DNA of 64,000 nt from Enoplolaimus lenunculus (taxonomy: Eukaryota > Nematoda > Enoplea > Enoplida > Thoracostomopsidae): NCBI GenBank assembly GCA_030248215.1, contig JASANG010000670.1, forward strand, positions 142,910 through 206,909, given 5' to 3'. Positions 37,165 to 49,242 of this stretch are shown in pieces (position 1 is the stretch's first letter; the number at the start of each line of letters is the position of its first letter). The notes beneath the pieces are model-generated. The model was not told the DNA's origin. It did not search any database and saw only the letters and a program-made list of their open reading frames with translations. Position numbers and translations under genes: made by a program.

Positions 37165-38282
37165 GTTATAAGTTCAATTATGTTAATAAACTGCTTCTGA
37201 TGTATTTTCGCAGAACTTAAAAACAGCAGAAAATCCGTTTAAGCCATTTTTAGCATGTTTTCTAAAACGTCAAGTATAAAATTCTCGGGAATGAATATTT
37301 TTAATTGCGATTCCTGTTCCGATTCCTGCAAAGAAACTAATTTCCTGTTTTCTACGTGAAATGACCACTAAACAAAATCGGTGAATCAAACGGAAACTTT
37401 TTTGATTGGCACTGGATTCAAATATAAGAATTACTATGTTCTGAGTGATCTTCATTCTGCTTAAACAGGACATTAGAACTCGTTTCTGAATTATAAAACC
37501 AATTGAAAACTTAACGAAATCAAACTCGAATCACGTGACTGAGTAAAACTTTACATCCTGAAAAATAATTTGTATCTGAAAGCTAAACTAGAAAAAAGAG
37601 CAAAAAAAACTTAAAAAAGATCATCTTTATTGCAAAACAATTTTTTTGAATTGCTAAAATCGTGCAGAAGCAACTGCAATTTTAATTGCAGTCATCCGTA
37701 CACAGATATAGAAGCGTAGCCAAGATGTTTTAAAAGGGCATAAACCTCTAGTAAAAGCTGTACTGCGAGCAAGCGTAGCGAACGTGAAATAATTATGCGA
37801 CCTGTGCGAACCAGCTGGTTCTTTTGAAACCTATAAAGTAATTTTTCGTTTCACTAGAAATTTCGGAAAGAGATGTATCAGCTCTATCTTCCCCTTGTAT
37901 AAGCCCTTGATTTATACAGCGGTAGTTAATACAAAATCAGTTATAAAATTTACGCAAAGAACGAAACGAAAAAAAACTAGCAGTGAATGTCTTCTGCTGA
38001 ACTCAGTAAGTCAAACTAATGTACGTTTTTCAAAAAGGTTAAGCATAAATTTTGAAGAATTTTCTATATATTTCTGTCAACATTTGAATGTAAACTTACA
38101 CACAATAAACTATTGAAAGCGCAGCGACTGTGAAACATTTTAACTAAAAGTCATTTTAGACAGAGTTACATGCTTGAATCCTGGGATGTTGCAAAAGGAA
38201 CGTTTCTTGTTCAAAATTTACAATCCGACCGAATCGAAAGCAAATGTATGACTTTATCCGTCTCTGTATTGAAATTTTGATT
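37165..38282. other. Non-coding stretch
   Basis: AT-rich, with only short frames. No repeat family or exon recognised. Confidence 0.4.
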
Positions 38283-38830
38283 TAGGGTTGCCAGTATACT
38301 CGCTCTGCGTACACCGCCGTGTCTGCCAGTAAAATCAAGAGTGGATGATCACTCTAACAAGAGTATGCAACTGGGTACATTCTGTGTATTAAAGAATGTA
38401 CCCGGCACGCGTTGCGTTTTTACCCTACCTTCCCTCATTTGGGGGGATCAATTTTACGTTCATTTTACACTTGTATCCGCCAGCCTATGCCGAAAATATA
38501 ATCGGACCACATTTTAGTATATATATACATTAGCACATGAATTTCAACATCGATGGAGATTTTGACCCCCCCCCCCCAAATAGGGGGGTAAGCCAAAAAT
38601 GTAACGCGCGCCAGGTACATTTTTTTCTACATAGAATGTGCCCAGTTGCATACTCTTGTTAAAGGGTATCATGCACTCTTGGTAAAATTGATTAAAAATT
38701 GCCACACGCCGCCGTGCGTAACCGTACGCCACCAAATAGGTTTTTTTGCATATATTTTTGTTAGTAACGCATAGCCACGTGCGGCGACGTGCGGTAGCGT
38801 CTAGAAGAGTATAGTATAACGCAACCCTAA
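38283..38830. mobile_element. MITE F5, interrupted by an F3 element
   Basis: Left end TAGGGTTGCCAGTATACTCG, right end AGAGTATAGTATAACGCAACCCTAA-like inverse. GCC-rich blocks lie inside both ends (ACACCGCCGTGTC; GTGCGGCGACGTGCGG). The middle is occupied by the F3 insertion 38336-38681, with the host resuming after it. Confidence 0.7.
38336..38681. mobile_element. MITE F3 with exact 7-bp target duplication
   Basis: 346 bp starting CAAGAGTGGATGATCACTC and ending GCACTCTTG. Flanked on both sides by GTAAAAT (38329-38335 and 38682-38688). Inside, ACATTCTGTGTATTAAAGAA and its inverse lie near the ends, with C-run/G-run hairpins between. Inserted into an F5 element. Confidence 0.85.
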
Positions 38831-39438
38831 CTTATCGCAAAAAAGTGTAAAAACACAATAAACGTGCGATTATCATAGGGACACGGTAGTGTCACTATTA
38901 TATGTTTCTTCCAAAAGTGTTCACGTCTCTCTTATGTTTCTATCAAAAGTCTATTATTTATACTATTATATATACAAACGTATGTCATTCAAGATCATGG
39001 TAACCGGTGTTCATTCGCTATATTTAAAGAAAATTTGTCGAAGTATTAAATGTAAACGTTTTCATAAGATCGGAACCGCAAAATTTCGCATTGGTATTTG
39101 GATTAAAATCTTGTCGCAAGGTGTTCTACAGAGTCGTATATTGTAACAATCCAATTTCTTATGTGTTACATAAGGTACCTCAACCATATACGTTAAGCTA
39201 TATATTTAACGAAAATACTATTGGTTAGTACGTATATATGCGAAACATGTTGAGTGGACAATTACGAAAAACATTGGCTTATATGATTACAAATTAGTAA
39301 TAACATAGCTAGTTTTGGATGGTCATAGGTCTGTAGATTTAACGGTTTGTATACTGTATTAAACAATCGGAGTATATTGTTTTTCGTGTTCGTCTGTAGA
39401 TCTTGTTATAAATGGTATATTCTTTTGAAAATTTTTAG
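38831..39438. other. Upstream of EMC2-like exons, no exon seen
   Basis: Searched for the preceding EMC2 exon, which should encode the TPR helix ahead of the RKRKIAI segment, but none was found. One plus-strand frame (38889-39146) has no similarity and is judged random. Confidence 0.4.
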
Positions 39439-40437
39439 ATATACTACAAGCGCAAAGTTGCCATATTTAAAGCACAAGGACTTGTCGCGGAAGCGATTGA
39501 TCTGTTGAATGAATATTTATCCAAGTCAGTGTATAGGTTTAGCTGCAGCCAACATTACCTATTTAAATTTTTAGGTTACGATGCTCTTTTTTATCTTCTT
39601 ACGGAAATATACTTGAACTTGTATATTGATGATTGTTTTTGCGGGGTTGATGCAACAGAAATTTATTTTGAGTGAAGTCGTTGTCTGAAATCAGGAAACC
39701 ATAACCATATTTTTATAAGTCAAAAAGATTATTTTTGTATTATATCTGCCGAAGAGAAATACGTATATTTGTGAAACAGCACCATGCGTTTTAAGCATGC
39801 ATTATTACGAATTCAGGTTATATTACATTTTAGTTTGCTTGCTTTGTGATCGTTAGCAGTATACAGAATGTTTTTTGCTTGGCGAAATATCGTTTTTGCG
39901 ATAATTTGGAAACATTGCCATTCGTTCTTTCAGGTTTATGAACGACAACGAAGCGTGGATGGAGCTAAGTGAATTATACCTCTCTGAGCAAGACTATGTC
40001 CGAGCTGCTTTTTGATTTGAAGAGCTCATTCTGTCCAATCCGCACAATCATTTGTTTCATCAGCGATTTGCTGAAGTAAGTATAATTTATATTGCGACCT
40101 CACCATGCGCTTGAGTAAAGGTTTTACACACAGTCCGTAGTTTAAAAACCGCTTTACGCTGAGTGACAATTTAGTGTTTAAATGATTGTTTTTCAATTGA
40201 TGTATTACAAAGAGCAATTTGAATGACGTGGTCGTAATGTAAATTTTGCAAGATTGTAAACATTCATGTTGAAGTTTGGCTGGACATAATACGGTATATT
40301 TATTTGACGTTGTCCTGACTTTATAGATCATATATACACAAGACGGATTGGACAATTTGGAAACTGCAAAGTCGTACTTCAGTCAAGCTGCCAAGTTGAA
40401 TCCAAACAACATGCGTGCTCTGTATGGATTGTTTACG
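39439..40437 (+). pseudogene. EMC2: ER membrane complex subunit 2 (EMC2/TTC35), three central exons with in-frame TGA
   Basis: EMC2 is the cytosolic TPR-repeat subunit of the ER membrane complex, which inserts transmembrane segments. Plus-strand exons: 39439-39524 (YYKRKVAIFKAQG..LLNEYL), 39934-40075 (NDNEAWMELSELYLSEQDY, then EELILSNPHNHLFHQRFAE) and 40327-40437 ([31 protein letters not shown]). They are separated by GT-AG introns with matching phases. They cover the middle third of a roughly 300-residue protein. Codon 40013-40015 is TGA where EMC2 has cysteine in AAFC-LEEL. N-terminal and C-terminal exons were not found. After 40437 the frame either splices at GTGTTA or reads to a stop at 40457-40459. 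A decaying partial copy is most likely. A real gene with distant exons and a single-base error is the alternative. Confidence 0.75.
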
Positions 40438-40459
40438 GTGTTATATTTTAGGTATTGAT

Positions 40460-41468
40460 TAATGGTTTTGTTGCATGTCGAATGTAAATTATTTTTGAAT
40501 TAAATGTTGTGTGCAGTTCAATGCATTGAGTGGAGTTCTATATCCCTGTCATGTTTTTACTAAGCAACAGCCATTTAGATTGATAACTAGAGTGTAACCG
40601 GATAACTGTTTTCGTTAAAGAATTACGAAAAATTTCAGCCAATGGCAAGTACATTGGCGCCAAACCTCTTGTAGTCCCGCAGAAAAACGTTCCACCCCTA
40701 ATAAGGTTCCTTAAGCAAGCAGTCTCTTTCAAAAACGTGACGCTCGAACAGAGCGGGCTCTCATTATGGCATGAACCGGCCCGGATTTTTCAGGCCCACG
40801 CCCGGCCGCCTTAGTTTTTTGTTTTCGAAAAGAAAACAAGAATAAGTTACAAAGCAAACCTTATAGTTGCGGATTCGCAGTTTTGACTGCGGATGGAATT
40901 GCATTATTACAATTTCTTGTACAATTAAGAGGAAACGAACAAGTGTGTTTCAAGCAATTTTTCACGTCTGCATGTTGATGCAAATGTGTATTCAGCATGT
41001 TTCACAAAATATTTGTTGCAGCCATATTTTTAAATGCTGAGCATTCCAATTATATATTTAACGCAATTCATGTGTGCAATACAAAATTGAAAGTATCGGA
41101 ATCAGTATTCTTCCAAAATATCGATTACAGTACCGATACCGATGTATTGGTTCTACACTACTATGCAGCATAAAATCAGTTTTCACTAGAGCAAGTACTT
41201 ATCAATTGTATTAATTTTCTATTTGAATTCAAACAATTTATATGAATTAAAATATATTAGCATTATAAATTGAGCGAGTTACCTAATAAATAAAAATGAA
41301 ATTAGGAAAGCGCGACTTTTGTGATTGTGAAAATGTAGTTTTTAATTTTCATGGAAATATAGCTTAACAGTTCTCAAACAATTATAACGTGAGTATATAT
41401 GACTTTAAATTTGAATATTATCGCACTTAAGGTAAATTTACATCAAATTTCTTCCTAAAGCTTAGTAA
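40460..41468. other. Non-coding stretch downstream of EMC2-like exons
   Basis: 40600-40710 holds the right end of an F2 element (CCGCAGAAAAACGTTCCACC). 41085-41160 has TATCGGAATCAGTATT and ACCGATACCGATG blocks of a hAT-like relic. The missing C-terminal EMC2 exons were not seen. Confidence 0.4.
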
Positions 41469-42649
41469 CTAGAATGAAAAGTGCCCCGATGTGGCCATAG
41501 AAAACGATATGTTTCGGGTAGTAAGATTTTTAGTTCAATACCGCTAGTATTACGATTTCCATGCATGCGTATAAAGTTTTAAAACTAGATTAATTTGATG
41601 CCAATCAGCGTCCTGCCGAAGCACGACACAACAATACTATAGAATTAATAAAAGTTAAATCATTGAGTTTGATTGACTGCGTAACGGAAACATATCCGCA
41701 ACTTTTTCGGAGAAAAGTCGCAGTAGATAGTAAAGTGTCCCGACGAGGCTATAGAAACCTATAACGCATCAAGTTTTGGAGCTGTATAAATTTTGTACCG
41801 TACAGTGCCCTCTCCATACTTGGCTAAACGGTACCCAGATTTTAAACTTTTAAAACATTAAAATATTTGAGTGAGTACGTAGCGAAACAATATTTGCAAC
41901 TTTGCTGACGAAATCTGTGTTGTATTCCAATGACGGCCAATGTAAAGATCTGGGGCGGAACTTTTTTCTGCGGGACTAGAATAGAATAAGCTCAAAGGTT
42001 TAGATTAATTTTTTGCTTGGTTTAGGCTTAGGATTATGCTCATTCTACGCTTAGGTTTAGGCTTAGGAATATGCTCATGCTAACGCTTATGCTTAGGTTT
42101 AGGATTAGGAATATGCTTATAATACTGACCCGCTCCTGTTCTTTACATTGAGCCAATTGACGAACAAACACGTTTTTAATATTGGGTCACCAGCATTTTA
42201 CGCTTAATTTCTACTTATATACTCTTTTTAAAACCCAAAATTTTTCTGCATATAGTCGAAACTTCAGTTTACTAAGTGCAAGAAACTAATGTCACGAGTG
42301 TGTACTCAAATTTTTTACATCAACCATAATTCGTCATTTATATTCAAGTATTTATTTCTTGTTTTAATATTTCGAAACAGTGGATCACATGTCTATTTGG
42401 CCGCTGTCACAGAAAGTTGCGGATATGTTTACGTTACGCAGTCAATCAAACTCAATGATTTAACTTTTATTAATTCTATAGTATTGTTGTGTCGTGCTTC
42501 GGGAGGACGCTGATTGGCATCAAATTAATCTAGTTTTAAAACTTTATACGCATGCATGGAAATCGTAATACTAGCGGTATTGAACTAAAAATCTTACTAC
42601 CCGAAACATATCGTTTTCTATGGCCACATCGGGGCACTTTTCATTCTAG
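41469..42649. mobile_element. Element F8 with 238-bp terminal inverted repeats
   Basis: 41469-41706 is almost exactly the inverse of 42412-42649 (ends CTAGAATGAAAAGTGCCCCG and its inverse). A perfect 6-bp TAGTAA lies on both sides (41463-41468 and 42650-42655). The interior of about 700 bp contains a complete F2 element (41937-42150) and a diverged internal copy of the end sequence (41731-41770). No transposase. Long-TIR, foldback-like non-autonomous transposon. The open frame reading into the right repeat is a by-product. Confidence 0.85.
41937..42150. mobile_element. MITE F2 (TTAGGC-rich), best-preserved copy
   Basis: Ends CCAATGTAAAGATCTGGGGC and the inverse GCTCCTGTTCTTTACATTG. Between them lie three tandem units of TTAGG(T/C)TTAGGA(A/T)TATGCT..TCTACGC. 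Inserted in the middle of element F8. Confidence 0.75.
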
Positions 42650-42677
42650 TAGTAAAATTATTTGAAGCGTTTTTCGA

Positions 42678-45600
42678 TCAATATTCTTCCTTTAGAATAG
42701 CACAGCACAGCCATAGTCCGAACACAACGGCGATAATCTGAAATAAAATCATTTCATATTACATATTTTATACTCTATGCAGTGAAAGGTTGCTTAAACC
42801 AAGAGTGGATGATCACTGTTTATAACAAGAGTGTGTAACTGGGTACATTCTGTGTATTAAAGAATGTACCGGTACGCGTTGCGTTTTTGTTCGACCCCCC
42901 TCAATCAGGGGGGGTTTAAGCAAGAGATTAACAGTATGCTTCAGTACATCTACCCCCCATTAAACAAGGGGGATTACAATTCCTCCTTTACTACGAAATA
43001 AAACTGCATAAAGACCCCCTAAACAAGGGGGGTAGGCCAAAAACGTAACGCGTGCCGGGTACATTCTTTAATACACAGAATGTACCCAGTTGCACACTAC
43101 TTTTATTATAAAGAGTGATCATCCACTCTTGCTTAAATCCATAACAGCAAAAAAGCCCGTATTCTTGAAAACCTACGTATAGCACTGATGATCAGTTAGC
43201 ATTTGGTTTTCAAACTAACGAACTCCTGTAATTGTGGAACTTAAAATTGGCACAGAACAAGGTCAAAATAGAAATTAAAAAATGCAATGAATTTCTTAAG
43301 ATCACCATTCATTATGCCGAAAGTTAAAACAGCTGTCACCAACTGGCGATAGGTGCTATATACATTTGAGAGTATGTGCACAGATTTCAATTCAGAAAAT
43401 CTTCGCGTTTTTGTTATAATTTGATAGGGCGAATGCCCGCTAATTGTCAAATTAATTTTTTTGCATATTTCATCTTCTGATGACATAACCAATGTGATGG
43501 TTCCAGCTAGTGCAATTATTAAAGCTGGGTAAAAAAATTAATTTGTTGGCTAAGTCTTGTCGCTTCGCCCTTGCACCGGCTACAGGTCTCTATATTCTAC
43601 GAATACTAAAGTGTACGCGCAAGATTTCGTACCTCCAGGAACATAAAGACTAGAATAACAGCGCCTGCGACGACTGCGTGTTCTTTCAATTTGCTGTATA
43701 TCGCTTTGCTACAGCCCTAAAATCATTGGCAAAAATAAAATTTGTCTACTTTTTAGCTTTATTAGTAATAAATTTCTGCTTAAAAAAGCTCTTGTACAGT
43801 TCCCTCCTCCATATTAACGCTTAAGGTGAAGTTTAGAACACGGCTTAACGTATACCTAAACACTAGCATAATATAAGCCATTTTGTAATCGTTTGTCCAA
43901 GCATGAAGCAAGCCAAAAGTTGCACGCTACCCGCTACCCGCGGGTACGGGTAATAAAAATTTGACACGGGTATACCCGCAGGTAAAGAATTTCATAGCGC
44001 AGGTAAAATTTGTGATTCTTTACAGGCCTAAAATTTTCATAAAAACGGCAAACAGTGGTTTAAAGTACATGGCTAATATCCCTGACAAATAAAGCAGCTT
44101 GCTAAGATTATGGTTTTAGCTGAGTTAGACCCACGATCGCAGGACCACTTTTCACACACATTTTAACCCAAATTTTTAGAGTACAGCTTGTCATATAGCA
44201 TTTGGAGACGTTTTTTGCAATTGCTATAAAGGGTATATTTTTCTTTGACCTTTAACAATATGTTCAAACCTAACTCTAAGCAAGCATAAACCGAAACATA
44301 AGGCTGCGCTACCAAGTGTTTAGGTCCCCATTTTTCCTGTCTCCCAGAGGGTAAAAGCCTAATTAACATAGGCCCCAAAATTTTTTAAGATAAATCTACT
44401 AACCTGAGTTATAAATGGCTTACAAGGTGCTTCGGAAATACACCGAGCGACAGGTGTTCCACTTACACCGCAACAACGAAGCTGAAACAGTTCACAAGGA
44501 GTTACATCTTGTTCCATGTACTTATCATTTCGAGTTACATGGAGTACTCCATCTGCCTCTGTTCGGTTTTTTGTAAGTCTCATAAACACGGTCCATGTTA
44601 CTTTGACGGGTGAACCATTTTTCCAGGTTTATAACAACCTCAGATAAAGCCTTAGACTAAAACTTCCGCTTAGGCGTAGGCTTTCAAATATGGTTATATT
44701 GTTACGCCGCTCGAAGTAACATTGTCCAAAAAACAATAATTAACCACTTGACAGTGAAAATTTCTGACACTCTGTCAAATGCCAAGAGTATGCACATGAA
44801 TAATTCCCGTTTTTCAAGAAAAATGCTATAGCCATATAATTTTTGCAACTGATTTACTATAACATTCGTTAGATGTTGCGTATAGCACTGGTTTCAAGCA
44901 AAATGGTAAGCTTCAACAGTTCACCAATTTTTAGCCTTTGGCTTTGTAGTAAAACGTACAGCCTGGGGCTTGTGTATTTGACCATAATCTTTGTGAATTC
45001 CTGCTTTTTGGAAATAATCGAAAAAACAACAACTTACACTTTGTTGAAGCGGTTTCCAAAACACAGAACACTTGACGTTTCGACTGCTTTCAGCTTTTCG
45101 CAGCGCGTCTTTGATTTTGTCTTCGAGCTTAAATTTGAAAAATAAACACGTCGTAGGTAAAATATTTAATATCGTCGCCGCGATTTGATTTCAAGAAAAA
45201 AATATAGCTTGAAAACTAACAAAATTTTGTGAGAACGAATATAGTGAACACATAAAAATTATAAATTTTAAGAGCGAATAAATAAATTTTAAAGTTTGCA
45301 AAACGTGTTCATTTTTACTCAACATTTCTTAGATTTTCGTTGATAGTCTAATTTTATTCTATCGTCTCTTGTTGCGCTAACACGGGAAAAATATATATCC
45401 GACATTGAAAAAGCGACTAAAACACTTTTGTTATTGATCATGAATTTACAACCGTCAACGGTGATGCAATGAAGTGGTGTCTGTATTAAGAGCGTATTCA
45501 GGATTTCATTTTGGTACAGGACCCATTTATAGAACAGGGCCGGATCGTTTCCCGGAGGGGCTATAATAGGGTCAGTTTAAGCTTTAGACTAAACTTTTTG

Positions 45601-48098
45601 CTTAGGCATAGGCTTAGGCTTAGGAATACGCTCATCCAAACGGTTAGGCTTAGGCTTAGGCTTAGGAATATGCTTATTACATGGGCCTGGCACATTATAA
45701 AGCTTAAGAGAAAATGTTGACCTGCAGAATCTACAAGATTGTTCTATGTTTCGTTAAAAATGCGCTCTTTCTAGTCGCTTCTGAAATTTCGTTATCGGCT
45801 GTATCCCCTATACCACTTCGCTTGTTTACTCCCTAGTTTTGGCTCGACAACAATGAAACTCGAGCGAAAGTGCGGTGAGTTCGGCCATCGTACACGTTTC
45901 AGTTAAACACGTCCCTGATGTTGTGATTATTCGTTTTTAATCAATAATAAGCTGGTACTAAAGTATATAACTCAATTCATAATAGTGTGATCTTTACCGT
46001 CTACAGCCCCCGTTAATACACACGCACATCGTTGTTCTGATTAAAATTTTTTAAAATTCGTTAAACTTCGAATCTCAGTGGCATTCAAAATTCTGGTATC
46101 TGTCAATACTTTTTTGTAAATTTTATGCGAACCAAAATGTCATTTGAGCTTGTAATACTTACTTTGTCTTTGTTAGCTAACACCAAAACCGCGACAACAA
46201 GCTGTCCCATTATCAGAATGACCATAATTGTGACAAACTGAAATATTGGCAAGGACAGACTTTAGTGACCCACAATATGAAGGGAGAGATTGATATTTAT
46301 TTCGCCTCATCAAAAGGTTGCCTCAATTGCTATTCGGTTCCGCGATGTAAAAATTATTTTTCATTCCTGCTTCAGATGCTTTGACAACGCACCTTTAAAC
46401 TTTACTCCAGCCGTTTTCTATGTATAAGTTCTTTACTTACAAAATTCGGTAGGCTCACCCTGTTTTGGAAAAGTAGTCCTTACGCGGAGCCATTATGGCT
46501 CATGCACACCCCGTTCCTCATTTAAGGTTACGGTGCATGCTTAGGCTTAGGTTCAGCCTTACGTTTAGGTATAAGTTTGATAAATAGGGTTAGGCAAAGG
46601 CTTCAGTTATGAAAGCCTGTTTTAAAACTTGAGCCTGAGCCTAAGCATAAACCATTAACCTGTGTGAGAAAAGTGTACAAGAGCCGGCATTAGCGCATGC
46701 TTCCACGTGATTACAGATAACTGCCGTATACGTATCACAACCTACATGACTACCAGCAATACTCGCACCCCCGTAACTTGGCGGCTTGGCTTTGATTCCC
46801 ACGGGGATCCAATGAAAATTTTCGGTGGAGTCGGATGGGGACAGGTTTAAATGTCTTACCAGATGACGTCTCTGAACAGCACAGATTGATGTTACTCTTG
46901 TATCGAACTCATGGTTTTCCGGCGTGAGAAAAATAGTTTTAAATATTTCAGTTTCAAAGTGTACTTAGTGAAAATTTTTTTGATGTTTGAAAAATTCAAA
47001 TAAGCACCCAAAGTGCAAATTTTTCGGAATTCTTGTAATATTCGTTGCATATTTTTTAGCTGTTTTGCTACAGAAAACATTGTAAGCTTCAAGCAACCAA
47101 TTTTGTATAGTAAAATTTTCAACAACTCAGGACTCGCGAACGAGACAAATAGCCCCCTTCATTCACCGTTACGAATCTGCCACAGTCCCAGGCCCGTAGC
47201 TTAGCTCACCTTGCTAGAGGGGGGGAGGGGCTAAAAATTTTCAGGAGGGGCCTTCAAGGGTTTTCAATGAGTTACAAGCAAGGTTGAAAACTTTCTAGGA
47301 GGGCCAAAATTTTCCAGTGAGGCTGAGCTTCTTTGGGCCCCCTTGGCTACGGGACCGCGCAGTCTCCATCCAGGATTCGAAACCTTACCGTCCCGAGCAG
47401 GCAAGGGCTTTCAGTCATAGCTCCACAACATCCCAAGAACCCGACAGCCATCAGTAGCGCTCCGATGATCATTCCAATTACTAATAGAGCACGAATGTCA
47501 CTTTCGTCCTCTTCGACTGATGCCTGAACCAAAATTTCATTTCAAACATTTCAGATTGAGCGGAAATTCGATTTTGAAATTTAGTTTAGGCTTAGATTTT
47601 AGGCTTTTAGCCTAGAGCATATGTCACAATTGTGGTTAGGTCTTAAGCTATGCGGTTTCAAAGATTTAAATCGTTTAGATTATGTAGCTTACAAAACGCT
47701 ATTTGTCTAACGACGCATATTCTCAATTGCATATAGAATTTATCTTCAGTTAATGATGGGTTTCGGTAAAGACATATTAATGTTTTCTAGGAGTCGCCAC
47801 AATGTAGTCGCTTTCATCCAAAATGCAACTGCTATGTTTAAATATCGTTTTGCTTTAAAACCCCGTTTCTGCAAAACGTTCTATCACTGCGTGAAATTTT
47901 CCGTAATTGGTTACAAATTTAAATTATAAAAAATGCGGGGGAAACTTTTCGCCACCCTTCATTCACCCGCTGCCCCCCTTTGCTTTGCGTAAATCTGCAA
48001 ACACTTACTTTAACCTCAGAATTTTTCATTAAATACTGTTTCACTGGATCGAGCGCAAATGCAGCTACGCTGCCTGCAAGTATTGCAGCGCCAGCAAT
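42678..48098 (-). CDS. Tetraspanin, seven exons (N-terminal exon not found)
   Basis: Tetraspanins are four-pass membrane proteins that organise receptors and adhesion molecules into membrane microdomains. Minus-strand exons, all phase 0: 48009-48098 (second part of TM1, IAGAAILAGSVAAFALDP), 47389-47523 (TM2 with the diagnostic FLGCCGAMTES), 46163-46237 (TM3, ending LANKDK), 45038-45127 and 44404-44481 (large extracellular loop with the CCG motif LRCCGVSG), 43633-43716 (GCSKAIYSKLKEH then TM4), and 42678-42737 (end of TM4, LCCAILKEEY, stop TGA). The loop has six cysteines, the common arrangement, but is short. The initiator exon with the first half of TM1 was not found up to 51 kb. An in-frame extension above 48098 has no ATG. 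The subfamily is not determined. Confidence 0.92.
42800..43131. mobile_element. MITE F3 in the last tetraspanin intron
   Basis: 332 bp from CAAGAGTGGATGATCACTG to TGATCATCCACTCTTG. Flanked by CTTAAAC and CTTAAAT (7 bp, one mismatch). The ends form a long inverted repeat including TGGGTACATTCTGTGTATTA. The interior has C-run/G-run hairpins. Confidence 0.85.
44640..44720. repeat. F2 fragment in tetraspanin intron
   Basis: CCGCTTAGGCGTAGGCTTTC, ATATTGTTACGCC and related pieces only. Both ends degraded. Confidence 0.35.
45522..45690. mobile_element. MITE F2, subfamily b, in tetraspanin intron
   Basis: Starts CCCATTTATAGAACAGGGCC, contains a run of TTAGGC hexamers (45600-45670), ends near TTACATGGGCC. 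Confidence 0.65.
46500..46660. repeat. F2-like fragment in tetraspanin intron
   Basis: GCTTAGGCTTAGGTTCAGCC and its inverse-like GAGCCTGAGCCTAAGC lie about 90 bp apart. Terminal sequences are missing. Confidence 0.4.
47191..47354. mobile_element. MITE F6 next to tetraspanin exon 47389-47523
   Basis: GGCCCGTAGCTTAGCTCACC at the left, TTGGCTACGGGACC at the right. Interior ACAAGCAAGGTTGAAAAC. It ends about 35 bp from the TM2 exon donor, so the splice site survives. Confidence 0.65.
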
Positions 48099-48164
48099 CT
48101 GAAACATTGCAATCAACAAAATATCACTCTTGCATTCACGAATTGTCAATAAGTCACACCCTTA

Positions 48165-48289
48165 TATTTCAGGAGGAGTATAGAAGAGTTTTCGATGACT
48201 TACAAGCAAGGTCAAAAACTGTCAAGCGAGGCCAACATCCTTTCAGGGGGGTTGAGCTCTCACCCCTGCTCCCCTCTGGCTGCGGGCCA
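48165..48289. repeat. Partial F6 element
   Basis: TTACAAGCAAGGTCAAAAAC and CTCTGGCTGCGGGCC match the family. The left terminus is gone. Confidence 0.45.
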
Positions 48290-48404
48290 GCATTAGATTA
48301 GAGAGATTTAGAGGGTGCGAAAAACTTTTTTCAAACATTTCTTTTAGTGCTGTTGATTTGCGGCCCTGCAAAGCAAAAATATATGAAACAGTTTTACAAG
48401 TTAC

Positions 48405-48594
48405 GGATGCGCTATACTTTACTGTTCCAGACGCTGCCGTTCGCCGCCGCAGGCCGCCGTATGCCGCTACGCGTTGCTAACAAAAACATAGGCGAAATCT
48501 CTTTGGTAGCGCGCAGAAATTTTTAACCAACAAATTTTTTCCTGCGGCAAGGCGGCGTCAGGCGGCGTGCGGCGAATATAGCGCAATTTTAAGG
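48405..48594. mobile_element. MITE F5 copy
   Basis: GCGCTATACTTTACTG at the left, inverse-like CGAATATAGCGCAATTTTAAGG at the right. GCC-rich blocks (GCCGTTCGCCGCCGC; GGCGGCGTCAGGCGGCGTGC) lie inside. Confidence 0.6.
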
Positions 48595-49242
48595 CTGTAG
48601 ATATTTAGAAAACTTAGGAGCTTCTACAGAGTTGTTTTAAAAATATAGTAAAATGCAAAAAATGGGCTATTTTTTGTGCAACCTAAGTACCCAGGGATTT
48701 GAATAAAATCTGATAAGTCCTAAAACGAGTGCTTTGACAAGCGTGTGGAAAGTTAGGTTTGGAGTCTAATTGCAAACAAAAGCGTATTTTTGAGTGGAAC
48801 GGTATCAGTCTAGTATATGCGTCAAAGCATTGCTCTACGCCAGCTATCTGCCTTCGAGTTTCTCTCTAATATGAAAGCAAAAAGCGCTGTACAGTTGGGG
48901 CTTCTGCGTTAAATATTGGTACATGTAAGCCAGTACTGTAGTGACCCGAATACGAGGGGTAATAAGAGGGTTCCTCATTTTGAGTCCCAATCAATAGGAG
49001 TCCGTATCCCTAATAAGAGTCCGTGAGGGCAAAAAGTCCCCAAGCCCTAATTAGATCCGACAAACGTCAATTGTTATTATTAGTATTGTATAAATGACTC
49101 CAGGACCAAATAAAACACAGTTCGAAACTTTAAAGCTTATTCGAAACTTTAAAGCGTATTTAAGTTTCGGAAGTATTCCTAAGTATAACATTGCATTATC
49201 GCTTAAGCTTTTGACACAGGACAAATAAACGTTTAATTCAAC

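Noticed and set aside
40013..40015. Genome-wide reassignment of TGA to cysteine
   Set aside because: The tetraspanin gene ends in TGA at 42678-42680 at the position expected for its C-terminus.
41937..42150. Interstitial telomere of TTAGGC repeats
   Set aside because: Hexamers are interrupted by a constant GAATATGCTCAT spacer and bounded by terminal inverted repeats, so it is a MITE, not a telomeric tract.
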